A stretch of 24,959 nt of DNA from Elysia marginata (taxonomy: Eukaryota > Mollusca > Gastropoda > Plakobranchidae). This document shows positions 20,797-24,959 of the stretch, piece by piece. Both the position numbers and the translations under genes were made by a program. The DNA lies in assembly GCA_019649035.1 (NCBI GenBank), contig BMAT01011867.1, positions 573,500 to 598,458 on the forward strand, given 5' to 3'. The notes beneath the pieces were generated by a model that saw only the letters and a program-made list of their open reading frames with translations, searched no databases and was not told where the DNA came from. Position 1 is the first letter of the stretch. Every line of letters starts with the position of its first letter.

Positions 20797-23155
20797 ACCA
20801 TTTAGTTTTTCATAGGTAGTAAAGAGATTTAAACCCAAATTTTACTCCTTTATCCAGTACCAGATAGCGTGTAAACTTAAGCCGAAATTTTGCACTAGAA
20901 AAATACCATGAATATGGCGCAGGGCTAGATTTAGGCTCCCACCCAAAATAGTCTATTTTTTGCCGTGAATATAAAAATGTAGTCCTGTTCATGAATTACT
21001 ACCCCGTGTTGTGAATGCATCAAGTGCTCGATGACAAGATTATCATATCGCTCTTTTAGGTAGGAGGAAAAAACCTAATCCATCGCCCAATATAGCTATC
21101 TTGGTAAGAGACAAAGAAAGAGCCTTAAAAAAACTGTGGAAACTAGCTAGACACAAGCAATTCTACTGATCTAAGGTGAAGCGATGTAGGTCTCGCCATC
21201 ACGGGAAACAACCAGTTTTAGCTAAAATAAAAGTAGATGAAGTTTACAGTGATTGGGATGTGCAATAATTATTCTACCTCATCAGAAATTACAGAGTCGA
21301 TAACCTTTAAAAGACACGATTGAGTGACACATTACGTTAATTTCTGTCGGAAGGTATAAAAACATGCCTAGAAGATTTAAATAAAAAAAAGATAAAGAGA
21401 GTTAGGAGAGATTCTATTTAATATGGCCACCAGCCTTCACACTCCGAGTGTAACAACGCACACAGCTATCAACTAATACGGGAAACCAGAAAGCCCTATG
21501 GTTTTCATCACTGAAACCCTTGCCTGCTATTCTGATGATCGAGTAGAAGGAATCACCTCAGTTACCTCTTTTTGAGAAGCTCGTTATCGTTGTAAATTAT
21601 CTTACAATGAGCTCACGTAACTGTGTTTCTATCTGACTAATTTTTGCTCTCTCACCCAGGGACTAGTATTACAGTATTTTTTTCTTCCAAAACCACTTGA
21701 AGATGGCTGGTTCCTTTTGATTATAGTTTTATCAATAGGGAGAAATTCACTAACAATTAAAGCCGAATTACAATGAAAAATAAAAAGCATTTCCCGACCA
21801 ATGTCAATAATGCTTAAAAAAAAAAAAACTCTCAAAATTTCCAAAGCCCACATATCTAAATATTTTAATAACTGTATCACGCCCCACTGGTTTCTGAATA
21901 GTTAAACTAGATTATTATGAAATCAGGATGCTGGTCCATAAACTGTCTGCTTTATAACTTCGTAATAACATGCGCCTTATTATTACTATCTTTTATCATC
22001 TTGTCTTTATGATTCTCACTTTGCCAAAGCTTTTTTATAAAAGGAGAAGGAAGCATAGAAATTTTCTGGTTATCAGTTACGAATATCTTGAAATCAAGAA
22101 ATGGTCCATGAAAAAGCTTTTTTTTCCGATGATAGTATGTTTGCCACTTCAAACCAATACCATAATTATAGTCTCTAACTCTTGTTTTTGCAAATCCTTT
22201 TTGATTATACATTATTGATTATCGAGTCTCCCATAGTTCTGATTATGCTCGAGGTAGACTATTTCGCATCGAGTTGAATCTAATGATTGAAGAAACCGTG
22301 TGGTTTTTAATCTTTCGAAGATGTTCACAATACAATCAAAACTTTATTATATAGTCTAAACTCGAATATGCTAACGCAAATAAGTATATTTTTATTTTTA
22401 AATTGTGACCGAAATCATAAAACCGCACCTAAATGTCTGTAAGTAAACTTGAAAGTTAATGTAGACACTTATAAAAAAATCTTGTCTACCGTTTTTTTTC
22501 TCTTTGGATTAATTTCTGAGAACTTTGTTCTAGACAGACGCATTTTAAAGCAGAAGATTTTTACTCGTATATTTGCACGTGGGGATCTGAGGCATTCTAA
22601 TCTTGAACACTTACTGCCTTTTGTTTCGTTGCTCTTGCCAACAATAAAAGTCTCAGGTTGGAAAGTTGACACAGTAGAGACCTTTAGCACACGCACCGTG
22701 TCTCACTACGCGTACGTGAAAATCGGGAAAGCAGATTGAGAAACTATAAAAATAATGAAACCAGTTTCTAAAAATAGACCCACAGACGTTCCCGTCATAC
22801 TCATGCGTTGCTGCTTAAAGTCTGTATTTTAAGACTATTCTTGAGTTCTTTTTAAAATTTGAGCTGACGCAATGTAGCAGTATCTATTGAGGAACTTTGT
22901 TAGAGATAATAAGACTAGATAAAATCTGAAGCTTTTACATTTTTGAATAACTTGAACTGTTTTTACGGCAACATCATTTTATTCCAACTAGTAAAATTCC
23001 TGCGATTTCGCGGGTTTAAGCAAAGACAATAGAATTATAGGCTTAGGTAAAGAATCTAAGATGGGCCAACATGTCTGTCTGTCTCCTCCTCTTCCACATT
23101 CTCTTATGGTCCTAAACCATAAGTTGCTACTGAAGGTTTTATCTGGATAAAATAC

Positions 23156-23169
23156 ATCTAGATCTAGAT
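23156..23169. repeat. 14-bp palindrome of CTAGAT words
   Basis: ATCTAGATCTAGAT is fully self-complementary and is built from overlapping CTAGAT units. No function is assigned. Confidence 0.85.
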
Positions 23170-23265
23170 TCTATAGCGGGATTTTAGTTTATACCGGTAT
23201 GTGGGTGAAAAACAGCTGCTGAATAAAGTTATAGATTAGTTCTACTGCAAAGTGCAATCTTATCT

Positions 23266-23308
23266 AGCCGCGCAGGTTAGGGTACACAGATCTACTTGGC
23301 TCGCGGCT
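23266..23308. repeat. 7-bp GC-rich inverted repeat
   Basis: AGCCGCG (23266-23272) and CGCGGCT (23302-23308) are exact reverse complements 29 bases apart. They stand out because the surroundings are AT-rich. They may mark a fragment of an old repeat. Confidence 0.65.
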
Positions 23309-23558
23309 GAATTAGACATGATGTGGGAGCTCTCTCGGACGTCCGCAAAAACACCTCTTCCTACTGGAGTAGGCCCTTTAAGCTTTAGATTTTGGTGCAT
23401 GTCTCTTCCTATTAACACAAACTAAGTGGGGTGGGGTGCAGCCATTTTCCGAACCCGCAGCGGTTGGCAATTTTTTTTCTATTTCTTTTAATATTGAATT
23501 TATTGTTAACTTATCATCCATGACATTCATCTGTCCACAATACTCATCCTAGAACATA

Positions 23559-23583
23559 ACACACACACACACGCACACACACA
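23559..23583. repeat. (CA)n microsatellite
   Basis: About 25 bp of AC dinucleotide with one G interruption. It is likely polymorphic. Confidence 0.9.
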
Positions 23584-24700
23584 AAAGAAATGTCACAACC
23601 CTTTGGGATCGAGAGGGGCGAGATGTTTTAAATTTTCGGTTGGATGCCTTGAGATGAACAAACCCGGCCTGTTATCTCTTGCATGCACCTTGTCACAGCT
23701 ATCGACTCCCCCTGATTTGACACGCAGCAAACGCTGCTCTTTCTACCCTTATCAAGAATCACGGTCTACCCAAATCTGAACCTCTTTATTGGTGACACTG
23801 TGATTGTCTGCATCTGGTCGTAAACTTGCAAGACTACAGATTATACCGCACCGTGTCTTCAACAGCCAATGCTGTCTGCAAGGCCAGACAAGGAATCATT
23901 TGTTTATATCTTTGTTTCTGTTTTTTTTTTTTTACAGGCGATCCAAAACAAACTGTTAATAGAAGTTTTTTTTAAAGTTATAGTATCCACTTTGATCAAA
24001 GTTTGTCTTAGCATAAAAAAATATTTGATTCCTATCAATGTTGCCACATAGCTGAACACAATGACGAAATGAATACATTCTATTAAAAATATTGCATTTG
24101 CCCCAAAGAGTATTCTTGTATTCTGAAATAAAAACAGTTTCACATTTTCCTAAACACGCATCATGATATTAAATTCTATTTTAAAAACACTGAAATTATC
24201 ATTATTCATACTGCTAATTCAAGATCTCATTTTCAGACCTACCTAAAAGCTTTAAACAGTTAAAACTACCTATAATGTGCTTTGGCAAAACCAGATTTCT
24301 TTACAGTACCTTTGAGAAAGGTTTATCCATAAGAAAGACATATAAATTATTATGCTTATAAAAGCCGATATAAAACAATACATTTACATACAGCGCAGCC
24401 TAGCAGAAGCAGAGCATTGTGATAGCAAGAAGTAGAAATAAACAAAAAATTAATCAAACCCAACAATCACGAGAAGGCAACGAAACATAAGATATTTTAA
24501 AAACTTCGATCCTATAAATTCAAATTGGTGTGTTTTTAACAGTGACATGACATGTATTTACAACTCACTTACAGACCTATTACTAACATCGTGTTAGTTT
24601 TTCCAATGATAAAACTTGTGGGTCATTAATATTGACAAGAAGAAGCCACAGTCGTGATTCCCCTGTTAGAATCTGTCCAACACAAAAAGGAACAACTTGC

Positions 24701-24745
<45 letters not shown>

Positions 24746-24787
24746 ACAGTAGAAAGAGTAAAAGTAGCATCAGTAGTAGTTGTTGTG

Positions 24788-24859
<72 letters not shown>

Positions 24860-24942
24860 ATAATAGCGGTAGTAGTAGCAGCAGCAGCAGCAGCAATAGC
24901 AGTAGTAGTAAAGTAGTAGTAATAGTAGTAGTAGTAGTAAAG
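24701..24942. repeat. Long (GTA)n trinucleotide microsatellite
   Basis: About 240 bp of GTA units, with a unit-poor break at about 24745-24785 and a short AGC run near 24877-24893. The poly-Val, poly-Thr and poly-Leu frames on the two strands are simple translations of the repeat, not proteins. Its length in the assembly may be inexact. Confidence 0.95.
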
Positions 24943-24959
24943 CAAGTCAATTTTTTTGA

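Larger units (their letters stand above)
19601..24690. other. Non-coding downstream region without a recognised gene
   Basis: AT-rich sequence with short chance frames on both strands, none with a domain, codon bias or splice context. Items noted are a 20-bp palindrome at 20185-20204, a C10 run at 20427-20436, TAATCC at 21076-21081 and GGATTA at 22506-22511. There is also a palindrome at 23156-23169, a G/C-rich inverted repeat at 23266-23308 and a CA microsatellite at 23559-23583. A GC-richer patch at about 23400-23850 contains nothing I can name. Confidence 0.7.

Noticed and set aside
24583..24950. Poly-Thr, poly-Val and poly-Leu open frames.
   Set aside because: All are direct translations of the GTA microsatellite.

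Overview
This is an AT-rich, intron-dominated animal nuclear sequence. It holds the 3' part of one recognisable gene: an Otx/orthodenticle homeobox gene on the + strand. A tRNA-derived SINE with an (ACCA)n tail, many GA/CT, CAT and GTA microsatellites, and long non-coding stretches rule out a prokaryote. They fit a lophotrochozoan invertebrate; a mollusc, perhaps a gastropod, is my best guess. That placement is inference: the homeodomain alone is too conserved to fix the phylum.

Layout. 1-4951 is read as the 3' part of the intron before the homeobox exon. It carries a SINE (about 293-601), a CT microsatellite (1943-1997), a GC-richer island (about 2060-2330), adjacent ETS-like and TCF-like sites (4177-4195), and a CAT/GAT microsatellite that changes strand just before the splice acceptor. 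4952-5103 is an internal exon encoding homeodomain residues 1-46. 5104-15112 is a 10,009-bp intron at the 46/47 position that is conserved in paired-class homeobox genes. It contains microsatellites, GC-richer islands with motif clusters, a hairpin, and two inverted copies of a short dispersed repeat. 15113-15850 is the last coding exon: the rest of the homeodomain (with the K50 residue), an Asn/Ser/Thr-rich linker, and an Otx-like C-terminal region ending at TGA. 15851 to about 16600 is probable 3' UTR with two AATAAA signals. From about 16600 to 24959 I recognise no gene, only AT-rich sequence, microsatellites and short palindromes.

The two exons join in frame to give 295 visible residues. 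The N-terminal coding exon or exons (start codon and the conserved Otx N-terminus) were not found and probably lie upstream. Otx proteins are K50 homeodomain transcription factors that bind TAATCC/GGATTA and pattern the anterior head and brain, so the large introns are reasonable places for cis-regulatory elements. I saw no mobile system, CRISPR array, operon or clearly new biological system. The points most worth checking are the atypical Otx C-terminus, the motif clusters in the introns, and the inverted dispersed repeat pair.
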